Shown: positions 17,625 through 27,101, counted from the first letter of the stretch. The stretch is DNA of 64,000 nucleotides from Bacillus_BA songklensis (GCF_042649685.1 NZ_JBHRZT010000072.1:186001-250000), one strand, 5' to 3'. Numbers and translations are program-made. The notes: generated by a model from the sequence alone, not told the origin.

Positions 17625-18140
17625 TTATCGTTTTTGAGAATCAGAGCAATCCATTCTTTCTAAGTATGCTGTAAAGAACCAAACATGTTTCTCTAGAAAG
17701 CCTAATGCATCTCCGAAAAGATTTATTGTAAATTCATCTGTTGTCTCTCTTACGAATTTGTCGACTTCACGCAAGTAACGTGCCGTTGCTGCGAAATCGT
17801 TGACAACAGCATAAGCGATAGTCGAGGTATTGTAAGGGCAACTAGGGGCTTCTTCTAGAGTTGCGTAACGGACGAATTCATGCATGGAGGCAAGGGGAAA
17901 AAAACCCAACATTTTGATTCGTTCAGCAATTCGATCGATTTCAAGAGCAACTTCTTCATACAGCTCCTGTAATTTTTCATGAAAATCAATGAAATCAACA
18001 CCAACCACATTCCAGTGGAAATTGCGTAATTTGGCGGAAACTACATGAAGATTAGCCAAGTATATATTAAGGGCATCAGTCAGTCTTTTTGCGTATTGTG
18101 GATCCAGACCGGTTAAAGCAGCACGAAGTTCACGAGACAC
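17625..18140 (-). CDS. dps: Dps/ferritin-like DNA-protection protein
   Basis: A 171-residue Dps family protein. Such proteins form dodecamers that oxidise and store iron and protect DNA from peroxide. The family core is present: LRNFHWNVVG (ferroxidase His), DFIDFHEKLQELYEE (acidic ligands), then AERIKMLGFFPLAS and a C-terminal helix with LEKHVWFFTAYLERM. GTG 18140 is the likely start, with AGAGAGG eight to nine bases upstream. It is transcribed alone, divergently from the transporter operon. PerR control would be usual, but I did not find a clear Per box. Confidence 0.88.
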   Translation of the reverse strand: MSRELRAALTGLDPQYAKRLTDALNIYLANLHVVSAKLRNFHWNVVGVDFIDFHEKLQELYEEVALEIDRIAERIKMLGFFPLASMHEFVRYATLEEAPSCPYNTSTIAYAVVNDFAATARYLREVDKFVRETTDEFTINLFGDALGFLEKHVWFFTAYLERMDCSDSQKR

Positions 18141-18712
18141 ATTATCATCCTCTCTAAATTGGTTTCAAATCAATATATGTTTTAGGCATGTATACAGTTC
18201 TTTGCTTTGATTGTGAGTGCAACATAATGTCTATTATTACTAAGATCCAGAAAGATATGTTTTATATGTCCGTGGAGAACCGTATACGCAATTGAATTAA
18301 CCTGGTTTTCGTGTAATCGGTTGAATCCAGGAGATACCTAACAGTTGTGTGAGGTGATTGTTATAAAAAATAACATATAGAAAAGGTAAAAGTTTAAAGA
18401 AAACCCTTAAACGATGTAAGTAAATATGACATAAATGAGCAAAAAAAGTGCGGGGAATAGTAAATTAATTAGTGTCGCTATAAAAATTCCTGAAATTTAA
18501 TTAGATGTTGTTATGAAATATGACGTTCATTTCTGGTGTGAAGAGCAAATTTCTCTTGGTAGCGCAAAATAAGTAAGATGCAGGTTTGAAAAATAGACAA
18601 CCTAGCGCAAAATCGTACGGAAATTCGAATGTAAATCTAGTGTCATTAGAGGAGGTGTTATTTATCATTAATTTAGAATATTGAAACTTTTTAAAAAAAG
18701 AGGGGGTTATAC
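18141..18712. promoter_or_regulatory. Divergent intergenic region upstream of the catabolic island
   Basis: 572 AT-rich bases between dps (leftward) and the permease gene (rightward) must hold the promoters of both. I see no open reading frame of note. ACCTGGTTTTC and a nearby GGTTGAATCCAGG form a loose inverted pair near 18300-18335, and a run around 18545-18610 contains AGCGCAAAAT twice (AGCGCAAAATAAG and AGCGCAAAATCG). The repeated AGCGCAAAAT could be a regulator site, but nothing further supports this. Confidence 0.35.
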
Positions 18713-19330
18713 ATGGAATATTTGCTGGCTAATTATGATCGGGTCTTTGAGCTCTTTCAAGAACATCTTTATCTGATTTTTATTTCTTTACTCATTTCTC
18801 TTGCTATTGCCATTCCTGTCGGTGTGATCATTCCGCGATTCAAAGTCTTGCATACGCCTGTGATGGGAATCCTTGGAATGATGTATACCATCCCAAGTCT
18901 TGCGTTATTTGCTTTAATGGTTCCTTTCCTGGGATTAGGGTTTAAAGCGGCTGTAACAGCGCTTGTCGCTTATTCGCAAATGATTTTAGTCCGAAATATC
19001 GTAACAGCCGTTCAAGGCATAGATCCTGCTGTCATTGAGGCAGCCAAAGGTATGGGAATGGGGAAATGGCGAATCTTTTGGAAGATTGAACTCCCGCTGG
19101 CCTTGCCAGTCGTCATTGCAGGTATTCGAATTGCCATTGTTTCCATGATTGGGATTGGTGCGATTGCTGCTTATATCAATGCAGGAGGCTTAGGAGAACT
19201 TATTTTTGAAGGGATTTATCAAGATCATCCCCAAAAGGTGATAGCAGGAACGATTGCTGTGATATTGCTAACTTTAATTTCAGATTTACTTTTACGTTTT
19301 GTTGAAAAGAAAGTGAGCATAGCTGCATAA
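18713..19330 (+). CDS. OpuC-type ABC transporter permease 1
   Basis: A 205-residue inner-membrane permease of the quaternary-amine (OpuB/OpuC/OpuA) family. Six hydrophobic segments are visible, and the cytoplasmic coupling loop EAAKGMGMGKWRIFWKIELP matches the family EAA motif. The start is ATG 18713 behind AGAGGGGG. It forms an operon with a second permease, a lipoprotein and an ATPase. OpuC-type systems carry glycine betaine, choline or carnitine; related EgtU-type systems carry ergothioneine. Location next to the lyase gene suggests a histidine-betaine substrate. Confidence 0.9.
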   Translation: MEYLLANYDRVFELFQEHLYLIFISLLISLAIAIPVGVIIPRFKVLHTPVMGILGMMYTIPSLALFALMVPFLGLGFKAAVTALVAYSQMILVRNIVTAVQGIDPAVIEAAKGMGMGKWRIFWKIELPLALPVVIAGIRIAIVSMIGIGAIAAYINAGGLGELIFEGIYQDHPQKVIAGTIAVILLTLISDLLLRFVEKKVSIAA

Positions 19331-19349
19331 AGAAAAGGGGGGGGCTGGT

Positions 19350-19997
19350 TTGTCATTGTTTGCGGAAGCTTTTCAATACATGATGGAGCATTTAAGTGAA
19401 CTGTTCCATGCGGTGAAAATCCATCTTTTACTTAGCTTTATCGCCTTGTTAATTGGGGTTCTCATTTGTATTCCGTTAGGAGTTTATTTAGGGAAATCAA
19501 AACAAGGCAAAAGGACAATGCTTATTTTAAACATTGTTTACATGGGCAGGATTATACCAAGTCTAGCCATTTTGGCTCTTGCGATGCCGTATATCGGAAT
19601 TGGGTTTACCCCATCACTGGTTGCTTTGACTTTGCTTGTTTGTCCGCCTATTTTAATTAACACGGTCACAGCTTTTCGCGAGCTGGATAAAAGCATTATC
19701 GAAGCTGCTTATGGGATGGGAATGGGAAAAGCAAGAGTGCTCCATAAAGTTGAACTGCCGCTTGCTCTGCCCGTCATTATTACCGGGATTCGCACTTCTT
19801 CCGTAGAAGTCATTGCCAGTGCAACTCTCGCAGCATTTATCGGGGCAGGAGGCCTTGGAGAGTTCATTATTAACGGAATTGCGATGGCACAACCATCCAT
19901 GCTGCTTGTGGGTGCCATTCCGGTAGCCATTTTAGCCATTCTGGCGGAGGTTGCTTTTGGCCGAATTGAAAAATGGACAACACCGCCTGTGATGTAA
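19350..19997 (+). CDS. OpuC-type ABC transporter permease 2
   Basis: A 215-residue second permease, homologous to the first. The EAA loop is EAAYGMGMGKARVLHKVELP, followed by LPVIITGIRTSSVEVIA. The TTG start at 19350 lies behind a long G-rich ribosome site (AAAAGGGGGGGGG), 19 bases after the previous stop. Two permease genes separate from the binding protein is the OpuB/OpuC arrangement, unlike EgtU of streptococci, where binding protein and permease are fused. The pair should form the heterodimeric channel for the binding protein encoded next. Confidence 0.9.
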   Translation: MSLFAEAFQYMMEHLSELFHAVKIHLLLSFIALLIGVLICIPLGVYLGKSKQGKRTMLILNIVYMGRIIPSLAILALAMPYIGIGFTPSLVALTLLVCPPILINTVTAFRELDKSIIEAAYGMGMGKARVLHKVELPLALPVIITGIRTSSVEVIASATLAAFIGAGGLGEFIINGIAMAQPSMLLVGAIPVAILAILAEVAFGRIEKWTTPPVM

Positions 19998-20030
19998 GGG
20001 CGAGTGCCAATATAGGGAGGGAGAGATACT

Positions 20031-20939
20031 ATGAAAATAGTGAAAAAAGCTTTTCTATTCATGACAATATGTCTATTAGTGATGATTTCTGCAGCCTGTT
20101 CAAGCAAAACAAATTCAGAAGGCAAACCAACCATAAAAATTGGCTCCAAAAACTTTACAGAGCAGTATATTTTAGGGGAATTGTATGCCCAGGCACTTGA
20201 AGCAAAGGGATACAACATTGAACGAAATCTAAATCTTGGCGGAACACTTGTTGCTTTTGAAGCATTGAAAAACGGTGAAATTGACCTTTACCCCGAATAT
20301 ACAGGGACAGCGCTGATGGATGTTCTAAAAGGTGAACCTCAAAGTGATGCAAACGCAGTCTATGAGACGGTGAAACAAGGCTATAAAGACAAATGGGGAA
20401 TTGAAGTATTAGATCAAACATCGTTTAACAACACATATGTGTTAGTTACAACGAAAGAGATTGCCAAAAAGTACAATTTAAAAACACTTTCTGATTTGTC
20501 AGTAAAGGCACCTGAACTGAATTTTGCTCTCATTCCGGAATTTGGCGAGCGTGCGGATGGCCTGCCTGGTTTACAGAAAAAATACGGCGGGTTTGAATTT
20601 AAATCAGCCAAGCTGTTTGATATTGGCTTGAAATATAAGGCACTTACAAATGGCCAGGTTGATGTCACCATTGGTTTTGGTACAGATGGACAAATCGCGG
20701 GATATGATTTAGTGGCATTAGAAGATGACAAGAAATTATGGCCGCCATATTATGCAGCGCCGCAGGTTCGAGGCGAAATTTTAGAGAAATATCCTGAAGT
20801 TGGGGAAATCTTGAATAAAGTCGATGCTTTATTAACGGATAAGGTCATGGCCGGTTTAAATTGGAAGGTGGATGGAGATAAAGAAGAGCCTGCCAAGGTA
20901 GCTGAAGAATTTTTAGAAGAGAACGGCTTTCTTAAATAA
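20031..20939 (+). CDS. OpuC-type substrate-binding lipoprotein
   Basis: A 302-residue extracellular binding lipoprotein. The signal peptide ends in a lipobox-like AACSS (Cys near residue 23), and the mature domain opens with IKIGSKNFTEQYILGELYAQ, the hallmark of OpuAC/OpuCC/OpuBC-type proteins. LNLGGTLVAFEALKNGEIDL and YPEYTGTAL follow, the region that shapes the aromatic cage for quaternary amines. The ATG start follows GGGAGGGAG. An intrinsic terminator lies directly after the gene, so this subunit may be made in excess over the ATPase. A trimethylammonium ligand is expected; ergothioneine is inferred from the neighbouring genes. Confidence 0.88.
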   Translation: MKIVKKAFLFMTICLLVMISAACSSKTNSEGKPTIKIGSKNFTEQYILGELYAQALEAKGYNIERNLNLGGTLVAFEALKNGEIDLYPEYTGTALMDVLKGEPQSDANAVYETVKQGYKDKWGIEVLDQTSFNNTYVLVTTKEIAKKYNLKTLSDLSVKAPELNFALIPEFGERADGLPGLQKKYGGFEFKSAKLFDIGLKYKALTNGQVDVTIGFGTDGQIAGYDLVALEDDKKLWPPYYAAPQVRGEILEKYPEVGEILNKVDALLTDKVMAGLNWKVDGDKEEPAKVAEEFLEENGFLK

Positions 20940-20949
20940 TGAATAGAAG

Positions 20950-20986
20950 AAAAAGGAAAGAGTTCTTTGGACACTCTTTCCTTTTT
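20950..20986 (+). terminator. Intra-operon intrinsic terminator
   Basis: AAAAAGGAAAGAGT-TCTTTGG-ACACTCTTTCCTTTTT is a strong hairpin with a T run, placed between the binding-protein gene and the ATPase gene. The next ribosome binding site AAAGGAGG lies immediately after it, so partial read-through is likely and would give graded expression. Confidence 0.75.
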
Positions 20987-21004
20987 CGCTAAAGGAGGAT
21001 AACC

Positions 21005-21991
21005 ATGGATGGAATCGTATTTCGGAATGTAACAAAATACTACCCGGGAAGTAAGAAGCCGGCGGTTGATAACGTTAATTTAAAAATTGAATCCGGTCAA
21101 TTAGTTACATTGTTAGGAAGTTCGGGCTGTGGAAAAACGACGCTTTTAAAAATGGTCAATAGGCTTTATGAACAATCAGAAGGCGAAATCTTTATTGATG
21201 GAATGAATTCAAAAGAGGTACCTGTGAATGAGCTGCGGAGACGAATTGGTTATGTCATTCAGCAAAGTGGTCTCTTTCCTCACATGACAGTTGAACAAAA
21301 TATTGCAACCGTTCCGGAAATGCTTGGCTGGGATAAAGAAAAAATTAGCAAGCGAATTGACGAGCTGTTAGAGTTTGTTCATCTTGAACCGAAAGTTTAT
21401 CGAAAACGATACCCAAGGCAAATGTCCGGAGGTCAGCAGCAGCGCGTTGGCCTGGCGCGTGCCCTGGCAGCTGATCCTCCATATATGTTGATGGATGAAC
21501 CGTTTGGAGCGATTGATGCCATTACAAGAGCTTCGCTTCAAGACGAATTGCTTCATATTCAGAAAAAACTTCATAAAACGATTTTATTTGTGACGCATGA
21601 TGTAGATGAAGCCCTTCGCCTTGCAGATAAAATTGTCATTATGAAGGATGGAAAAGTAGTTCAATACGATACGCCATTAAATATTATTGCGAATCCAATT
21701 AATGAATTTGTAAAAGGCATGATGGGCGGAGACGATATTATGCGTCAAATTAGCTTAATCAACGTGCGGGCAGCAATGGAAAATATCAGTAAACATTCAG
21801 GTTTGAAACCGGCCGAACAAATTGCTGAAAGCAGTGATTTAAAGACGGCCCTTGCCATGATGTTAAAAACGGGCTGTGACGAGCTTCAGGTCATTGATGA
21901 AAATCGCGGCATCGTTGGACGGTTATCGCTTTCACATATTCAAGACGTGCTTTCTGCCAGACAGCAGGAACAAATAATGGAGGTAAAATAG
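21005..21991 (+). CDS. OpuC-type ABC transporter ATPase with C-terminal CBS-like region
   Basis: A 328-residue transport ATPase. Walker A is GSSGCGKTT, the Q-loop is YVIQQSGLFPH, the signature is MSGGQQQRVGLARAL, Walker B is MLMDEPFGAID and the switch His is in VTHDVDEAL. The ~75 residues after the ATPase resemble the regulatory CBS region of OpuA/OpuC ATPases; only one CBS half is obvious (LQVIDENRGIVGRLSL). The gene is preceded by AAAGGAGG and ends one base before the TTG of the lyase homologue, so transport and catabolism are tightly coupled. Confidence 0.9.
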   Translation: MDGIVFRNVTKYYPGSKKPAVDNVNLKIESGQLVTLLGSSGCGKTTLLKMVNRLYEQSEGEIFIDGMNSKEVPVNELRRRIGYVIQQSGLFPHMTVEQNIATVPEMLGWDKEKISKRIDELLEFVHLEPKVYRKRYPRQMSGGQQQRVGLARALAADPPYMLMDEPFGAIDAITRASLQDELLHIQKKLHKTILFVTHDVDEALRLADKIVIMKDGKVVQYDTPLNIIANPINEFVKGMMGGDDIMRQISLINVRAAMENISKHSGLKPAEQIAESSDLKTALAMMLKTGCDELQVIDENRGIVGRLSLSHIQDVLSARQQEQIMEVK

Positions 21992-21992
21992 A

Positions 21993-23537
21993 TTGGTTAC
22001 AAAACAAGGTCAAGCTTCCTTCGTTTTCATTGATAACCAAAAGCTAACCCTTGAAGATGTGGTTCAAGTGGCGCGCTTTCATAAAAAAGTGGAGCTGTCT
22101 GATTCAACATGTGAAAAAATTCAACGAACCCGCCGGATCGTTGAGAAATTTATTGAAGAAGAGAGGGTGGTTTACGGCATTACAACCGGACTCGGAGATC
22201 TTTGCAAGGTTCGCATTCAGAAGGAACATTTAAATGATCTTTCTAAAAATATCATCATGAGTCATGCTTGCGGGGTCGGTGAACCGTTATGTAAAGAGCA
22301 AGTACGCGCCATTATGTTTGCGGCCGTTTTAAATTACAGCCAAGGGTATTCCGGTCTCCGGCTGGAGAGTGTGAAGACATTAGTAGACATGCTGAATCAC
22401 GGCATAACACCATGGACGCCTTCACAGGGGTCTGTTGGTTATTTGACACATATGGCTCACATTGCCCTTGTCATGATTGGGCTTGGCCGTGCTTATTATG
22501 AGGGAGAGCTCATGACGGGACGTCAAGCAATGGAAAAGGCAGGTATTCCGATTCTATCGCTGGAAGCAAAAGAGGGTTTGTCACTTGTAAACGGTACAGT
22601 ATGTATGACAGGAATTAGTGCGCTTACAGTTTATGATGCTATAAATCTGGCAAAATGGGCAGATATTGCCGGTGCGATGAGCTTTGAATCCTTAAAAGGA
22701 TCCTATTGTGCATATGATGAGCGTATCCAAAAGGTAAAACCTTTTAAGGGACAGGCAAAAGTTGCGAAAAATCTTCTTTCATTAATAAAAGGCAGTGAAA
22801 TTGCCGAGAAATTTAAGCATTACCGTGTCCAGGATGCGTTAAGTATTCGGGCTATTCCCCAAGTACACGGAGCCTGCCGGGATAAAATTGATCATGCAAG
22901 AGAAGTCGTGGAAATTGAATTAAATTCTGCTACAGATAATCCACTTATTTTTGAAGATGAAAATGGCGGTATTTCTATTTCATCATGTAATCCGCATGGG
23001 GAATCCATTGCGTTGACAATGGATATGCTTGCAATAGCCGGAGCAGAGCTGGCTGGAATTTCGGAGCGCCGAACAGCGCGTTTAGTTACGGCAGATGTTA
23101 GTGGGCTGCCGCCTTTCCTTGTTAAGAACAGCGGTTTACATACAGGCTTTATGATTCCTCAATACGCTGCTGCTTCCCTGGTTGCAGAAAATAAAGTTTA
23201 TACTCATCCTATTTCGGTAGATTCACTCACCATGTCGGGATTCCAGGAAGACCATGTTAGCATGGGCACACCGGCTGCTTTAAAGGCAAATAAAGTGTTA
23301 AAGAATACACAGAAAGTCATCGCAATCGAAATGCTTACGGCCGCCCAGGCACTTGAATTCCATCACCCTCTGCAATTGGGGGAAGGAACGGAAACCATAT
23401 ATCAATTCATTCGCCGTGCTATACCTTCATGGGATCGAGATCGCGAGTTTTATATAGATCTTGAAAAAATGATTTCAATCGTTGAAAAAATCGATGGCAT
23501 CAAACAAATAGAAGCTCGGATCGGAAACGAGCTGTAA
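21993..23537 (+). CDS. MIO-less histidine ammonia-lyase homologue (ergothionase candidate)
   Basis: A 514-residue member of the aromatic amino-acid lyase family. HAL features are kept: VVYGITTGLGD (catalytic Tyr near 61), HACGVG, SLVNGT, IPQVHGA, NSATDNPLIF, SERRTARLV and EDHVSMG. The cofactor segment is changed: normal HAL has GSxGASGDLAPLSH, while this protein has QGSVGYLTHMAHIAL, so exactly Ala-Ser-Gly is absent at residue 149/150 and MIO cannot form. MIO is needed to expel ammonia, but a trimethylammonium group leaves more easily; as I recall, ergothionase uses this fold without MIO. The gene adjoins a quaternary-amine-type transporter and a divergent urocanase. I infer trimethylamine elimination from ergothioneine or hercynine. 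The TTG start lies behind GGAGGT. Confidence 0.85.
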   Translation: MVTKQGQASFVFIDNQKLTLEDVVQVARFHKKVELSDSTCEKIQRTRRIVEKFIEEERVVYGITTGLGDLCKVRIQKEHLNDLSKNIIMSHACGVGEPLCKEQVRAIMFAAVLNYSQGYSGLRLESVKTLVDMLNHGITPWTPSQGSVGYLTHMAHIALVMIGLGRAYYEGELMTGRQAMEKAGIPILSLEAKEGLSLVNGTVCMTGISALTVYDAINLAKWADIAGAMSFESLKGSYCAYDERIQKVKPFKGQAKVAKNLLSLIKGSEIAEKFKHYRVQDALSIRAIPQVHGACRDKIDHAREVVEIELNSATDNPLIFEDENGGISISSCNPHGESIALTMDMLAIAGAELAGISERRTARLVTADVSGLPPFLVKNSGLHTGFMIPQYAAASLVAENKVYTHPISVDSLTMSGFQEDHVSMGTPAALKANKVLKNTQKVIAIEMLTAAQALEFHHPLQLGEGTETIYQFIRRAIPSWDRDREFYIDLEKMISIVEKIDGIKQIEARIGNEL

Positions 23538-23568
23538 GTATAAATGAATGTAGCAGGAGGGGAATGAG

Positions 23569-25197
23569 ATGGGAGAAAACATTCAGACTTTTTCACAGGA
23601 TTTGCGTTGTAAGAGCTGGCAAACAGAAGGGATTCTGCGGATGCTTTTAAATACAATTGATTCAGATGTCGCAGAGGATTCTATTAATTTAATTGTTTAC
23701 GGAACAGGAAAAGCAGCACGAAATAAAGAAGCTATTCGTAAAATGATTGAACTGTTGAAAGAGCTGCAAGAAGATGAAACATTATTAATTCAATCCGGAA
23801 AACCAGTGGCTGTCTTTACGACTTCTTCTTTAGCGCCAAGGGTGCTTGCAGTGAATTCCGTTATTGTCCCTGCTTATGCCAATTGGGAGTATTTCCGTGA
23901 GTTAGAGAAGAACGAACTGACCATGTACGGTCAATCAACAGCGAGTGCCTGGGCTTATATTGGAACACAAGGTATTCAGCAAGGCACGAGTGAAGCGTTT
24001 CAAGCAATAGCAGAGCAAAATTTCCAGGGAACACTTGCCGGGAAATGGATTTTAACGAGCGGACTTGGCGGGATGGGAAGTGCACAGCCGCTGGCAATCA
24101 AAGCGAGCGGGGGAGTATCCCTTATTGTAGAAATTGATGCAAAGAAAGTGGAGAGGAGTATTAAATATCATATTTGTGATATTTGTACAGACAGCTTGGA
24201 TGATGCCTTAGCACATGTTGAACAAGCGAAACAAATGCAGATGCCTCTGAGTGTTGCACTAATTGGCAATGCTGCAGAGGTATATCAAGAACTGTTTCAT
24301 CGAGGGATTATTCCAGACGTTGTAACGGATCAAACATCTGCCCATGATTTACTTAATGGCTACATTCCTGCGGATTATACAGTCGAACATGCCGAGCGCA
24401 TTCGCAAACAAATTCCTGAAATGTATTTAGAAGATGCAAGACAAACGGTTATACAGCATGTAAAAGCAATGGTTGGTTTTAAGGAAAAAGGAGCTGTTGT
24501 ATTCGATTACGGAAATAATATTCGCCAGCAAGCAGCATTAGCAGGATACGAAGAGGCATTATCATTCCCTAACTTTACGTACTACATTCGACAGCTGCAG
24601 TGCGAGGGGTACAGTCCCTTTAGATGGGTGGCTTTATCCGGTGACCCAAATGATATTTATTTGATTGACCAGCTTATTTTAGACTATTTTTCATCGAATA
24701 GTAAAGTAAAGCACTGGATTGAATATGCACAAGCCAATATTCGCTTTCAAGGACTTCCTTCACGAGTGTGCTGGTTAAAGGCAGAAGAACGTATTTTATT
24801 AGCCGAGAAAATAAACAAGATGGTAGCGAATGGTGTACTAAGCGGGCCGATTCTTTTTACAAGAGACCATATGGATGCAGGTTCAATGGCCTCACCATTG
24901 CGTGAGACAGAAGGGATGAAAGATGGAAGTGATGTCATTGGGGATTGGCCGATTTTAAATGCGTTACTAAATACATGTAATGGTGCTGCTTTTGTTAGTT
25001 TTCATCATGGAGGAGGTGTCGGAATCGGTTATTCTCTGCATGCGGGGATGAGTGTTGTTGCGGATGGAAGCCGTGAAATGGGAGAGCGGTTTCAAAATAT
25101 ATTCCTCGGAGATGTCGGTGTCGGCATTGTTCGTTATGCAGATGCGGGTTATGAAACGGCACAGAAAAAGGCAAAGGAGCTTGGATTAGGTTTATAA
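23569..25197 (+). CDS. Divergent urocanase paralogue (thiourocanate hydratase candidate)
   Basis: A 542-residue HutU-family hydratase. The NAD-binding SGLGGMGSAQPLA, DYGNNIRQ, RWVALSGDP, catalytic Cys401 in SRVCWL and FHHGGGVGIGYSLHAG are kept, so chemistry with tightly bound NAD is expected. Several positions that are constant in normal urocanase differ: CWLGYGER is CWLKAEER, IGRDHLD is FTRDHMD, YGQMTAGSWIYIG is YGQSTASAWAYIG, and AYIRPQFCEG is YYIRQLQCEG. A canonical HutU is also encoded at 27131, so this copy probably accepts a different substrate, such as thiourocanate. It starts at ATG 23569 behind AGGAGGGG, 31 bases after the lyase homologue. Confidence 0.88.
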   Translation: MGENIQTFSQDLRCKSWQTEGILRMLLNTIDSDVAEDSINLIVYGTGKAARNKEAIRKMIELLKELQEDETLLIQSGKPVAVFTTSSLAPRVLAVNSVIVPAYANWEYFRELEKNELTMYGQSTASAWAYIGTQGIQQGTSEAFQAIAEQNFQGTLAGKWILTSGLGGMGSAQPLAIKASGGVSLIVEIDAKKVERSIKYHICDICTDSLDDALAHVEQAKQMQMPLSVALIGNAAEVYQELFHRGIIPDVVTDQTSAHDLLNGYIPADYTVEHAERIRKQIPEMYLEDARQTVIQHVKAMVGFKEKGAVVFDYGNNIRQQAALAGYEEALSFPNFTYYIRQLQCEGYSPFRWVALSGDPNDIYLIDQLILDYFSSNSKVKHWIEYAQANIRFQGLPSRVCWLKAEERILLAEKINKMVANGVLSGPILFTRDHMDAGSMASPLRETEGMKDGSDVIGDWPILNALLNTCNGAAFVSFHHGGGVGIGYSLHAGMSVVADGSREMGERFQNIFLGDVGVGIVRYADAGYETAQKKAKELGLGL

Positions 25198-25223
25198 ATC
25201 AAATCGTCAATGGAGGTGACAGG

Positions 25224-26786
25224 ATGAAAGTTTTGGTTGTTGAAAATGATGATTTTCAACGTAATGGTTTAAAATGGATGCTGCAAAATTCTATGTTGAG
25301 CATTACTGAATATGTGGAGGTTTCAACGGTATATGATTTTTTTACTGTTGTGTCAAAAAAGAAAGTCGACCTCATCTTCATTGATGTTGATTTATTAGAC
25401 GGTGATGATTGGTCACATCTATCCTTAGCGGTCCAGCGAGCAAAAGTAATTGGAACAATGAGATCCAAAAACTTTGATACGGCGATCCGTTGTGTAGAAG
25501 CCGGGATGCATCGTCTTTTTGTAAAACCATTTCCCATTGAGGATTTAATGGCTGTTATTAACAGCCTGGCTGCGGCTCAAAAAATGGATTTCCAGCAAAT
25601 TGCTGTGTCAGGACCGGAAACATTGAAAAAGCAATGGATCTCAAAACTGATTTACGGCCAAGTGAATAATTTGCGCGAAATATGGGATGAGGCCAAACGG
25701 CTTGGCTATCAGGCACTTCCAAGTGTCGTCATGATTGCGAAAGTCAGTCGGCTAAAAAGTTTGGCGCGAAATAAAAGTGATGTATGGAAGAAAAAGATGT
25801 TACTAGATATCTATCGCTCCATGGAGAGCTTTTGTTTCGAACATGGATTAATTGCCAGTCAATTTGATGAAGAATTTATTTTGTTGTATACACCAAAAAT
25901 TGGTGAGCAAAAGGATGAAACCATCCAAAAAATAAAAAGGATTAGTTACCATCTGCTTGATTGGGTTAGAAAAGAGAGCGGGTATGCTCTTCATATCACA
26001 GCCGGCAAAGAGTACAAAAATCCAATGCACCTCTATTATTCTTACCAGGAAGCAAAAGAACTTCTTTCTTTGGAATTTTATTTCTCCAAAGGCAAAGTTT
26101 GTACGTGTTTTGATTACCCAACACTTTTTGATCATAATGTGGTCGAAGAACTTCATCTGCCAGTGACAGAAGATGATCTTACAAATTATAGTTTTGAACT
26201 GATATTTTCTGAGATTGAAAAGAATATGAATGAGTTAAAAGCAAAAGGTGTTTCACCTATTTATTATAAATTAGTGCTAATCGATATTCTCCAGTTGATC
26301 GTAAATCGGTATGTTAAAAACGAAAAGGAACGGTTTAGAGCGTTTCTGGAGCAAAGCAAAAAGATTATGAGCAGTACATCAAGTGATGAGCTCCTCCCGC
26401 AAATCAAAGAATTTTTTGCGCAGACAGCTAATGTTGGACAGACAAACCTTGGACACATTGTGATAGAAAAGGCTCTCGATTACATACGGAATCATTATAT
26501 GCAAAGCATCACACTTGAAGAAGTCTCTGAATATGTACAGCGCAGTCCATATTATTTTAGTCATCTATTTAAAAAGACAATGAATATGACATTTGTTGAA
26601 TATTTAACAAATTTACGTGTTAGTAAGGCGAAGGAACTGTTAATGCAAGGGGATTGGACAGTTTCAGAGATTGCGTCGTTAGTAGGGTACCAGGATCCCA
26701 ATTATTTCAGCCGTGTTTTCAAAGTGATTACAGGTGATTCGCCTTCAAAATGGAAAACGCAAAAAAACCTAGAAATGACAAGATAA
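25224..26786 (+). CDS. YesN-type response regulator with AraC DNA-binding domain
   Basis: A 520-residue cytoplasmic regulator. The N-terminal receiver domain has the acidic pocket (VVENDD), phospho-Asp at about 54 (LIFIDVD) and a Lys in LFVKPF. The ~280-residue middle has the look of YesN-type proteins. The C-terminal ~100 residues are an AraC double helix-turn-helix (SITLEEVSEYVQRSPYYFSHLFKK; TVSEIASLVGYQDPNYFSRVFK). ATG 25224 follows TGGAGGTGAC, 26 bases after the hydratase, so it is in the same operon. No sensor kinase is adjacent. It most likely controls this island in response to substrate; its partner kinase is unknown. Confidence 0.88.
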   Translation: MKVLVVENDDFQRNGLKWMLQNSMLSITEYVEVSTVYDFFTVVSKKKVDLIFIDVDLLDGDDWSHLSLAVQRAKVIGTMRSKNFDTAIRCVEAGMHRLFVKPFPIEDLMAVINSLAAAQKMDFQQIAVSGPETLKKQWISKLIYGQVNNLREIWDEAKRLGYQALPSVVMIAKVSRLKSLARNKSDVWKKKMLLDIYRSMESFCFEHGLIASQFDEEFILLYTPKIGEQKDETIQKIKRISYHLLDWVRKESGYALHITAGKEYKNPMHLYYSYQEAKELLSLEFYFSKGKVCTCFDYPTLFDHNVVEELHLPVTEDDLTNYSFELIFSEIEKNMNELKAKGVSPIYYKLVLIDILQLIVNRYVKNEKERFRAFLEQSKKIMSSTSSDELLPQIKEFFAQTANVGQTNLGHIVIEKALDYIRNHYMQSITLEEVSEYVQRSPYYFSHLFKKTMNMTFVEYLTNLRVSKAKELLMQGDWTVSEIASLVGYQDPNYFSRVFKVITGDSPSKWKTQKNLEMTR

Positions 26787-26893
26787 TCAATGGATGATAT
26801 ATCATACAGAAAAGATTAGGAAAAAAATTGCGAATATTAAAAATATAATCTAGGGATAAATGAACGGGATTGCCTTACGATGAAACTATGAGA

Positions 26894-27101
26894 TATATAA
26901 ATCCACATAAATGATTTGACGTGGATAAAAAACGCCCATGTCAAATCATTTACGCATAAGCGGCCGCCAATCTCCCTTACGGGTTCTTGTCAACCGCTTA
27001 TACGAAGACCTTTGTAAGCCTGCTCAAGGTGAGAGAACAGAAAAGCGCAAATGGAAAAAGGCTCGATGGCAGAGGTCAAAAAATTAAGTTGGAGTTATAT
27101 A
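26894..27101 (+). mobile_element. MITE-like structured repeat, full copy C
   Basis: 208 bp, ends TATATAAATCCACAT and TTGGAGTTATATA. Hairpin 1 arms are AAATGATTTGACGTGG and CCATGTCAAATCATTT (one G-U type pair); hairpin 2 is AAGCGGCCG...CAACCGCTT. It fills most of the 344-base gap between the regulator and hutU and ends 30 bases before the hutU start codon, so it may supply that gene's leader. Confidence 0.82.
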
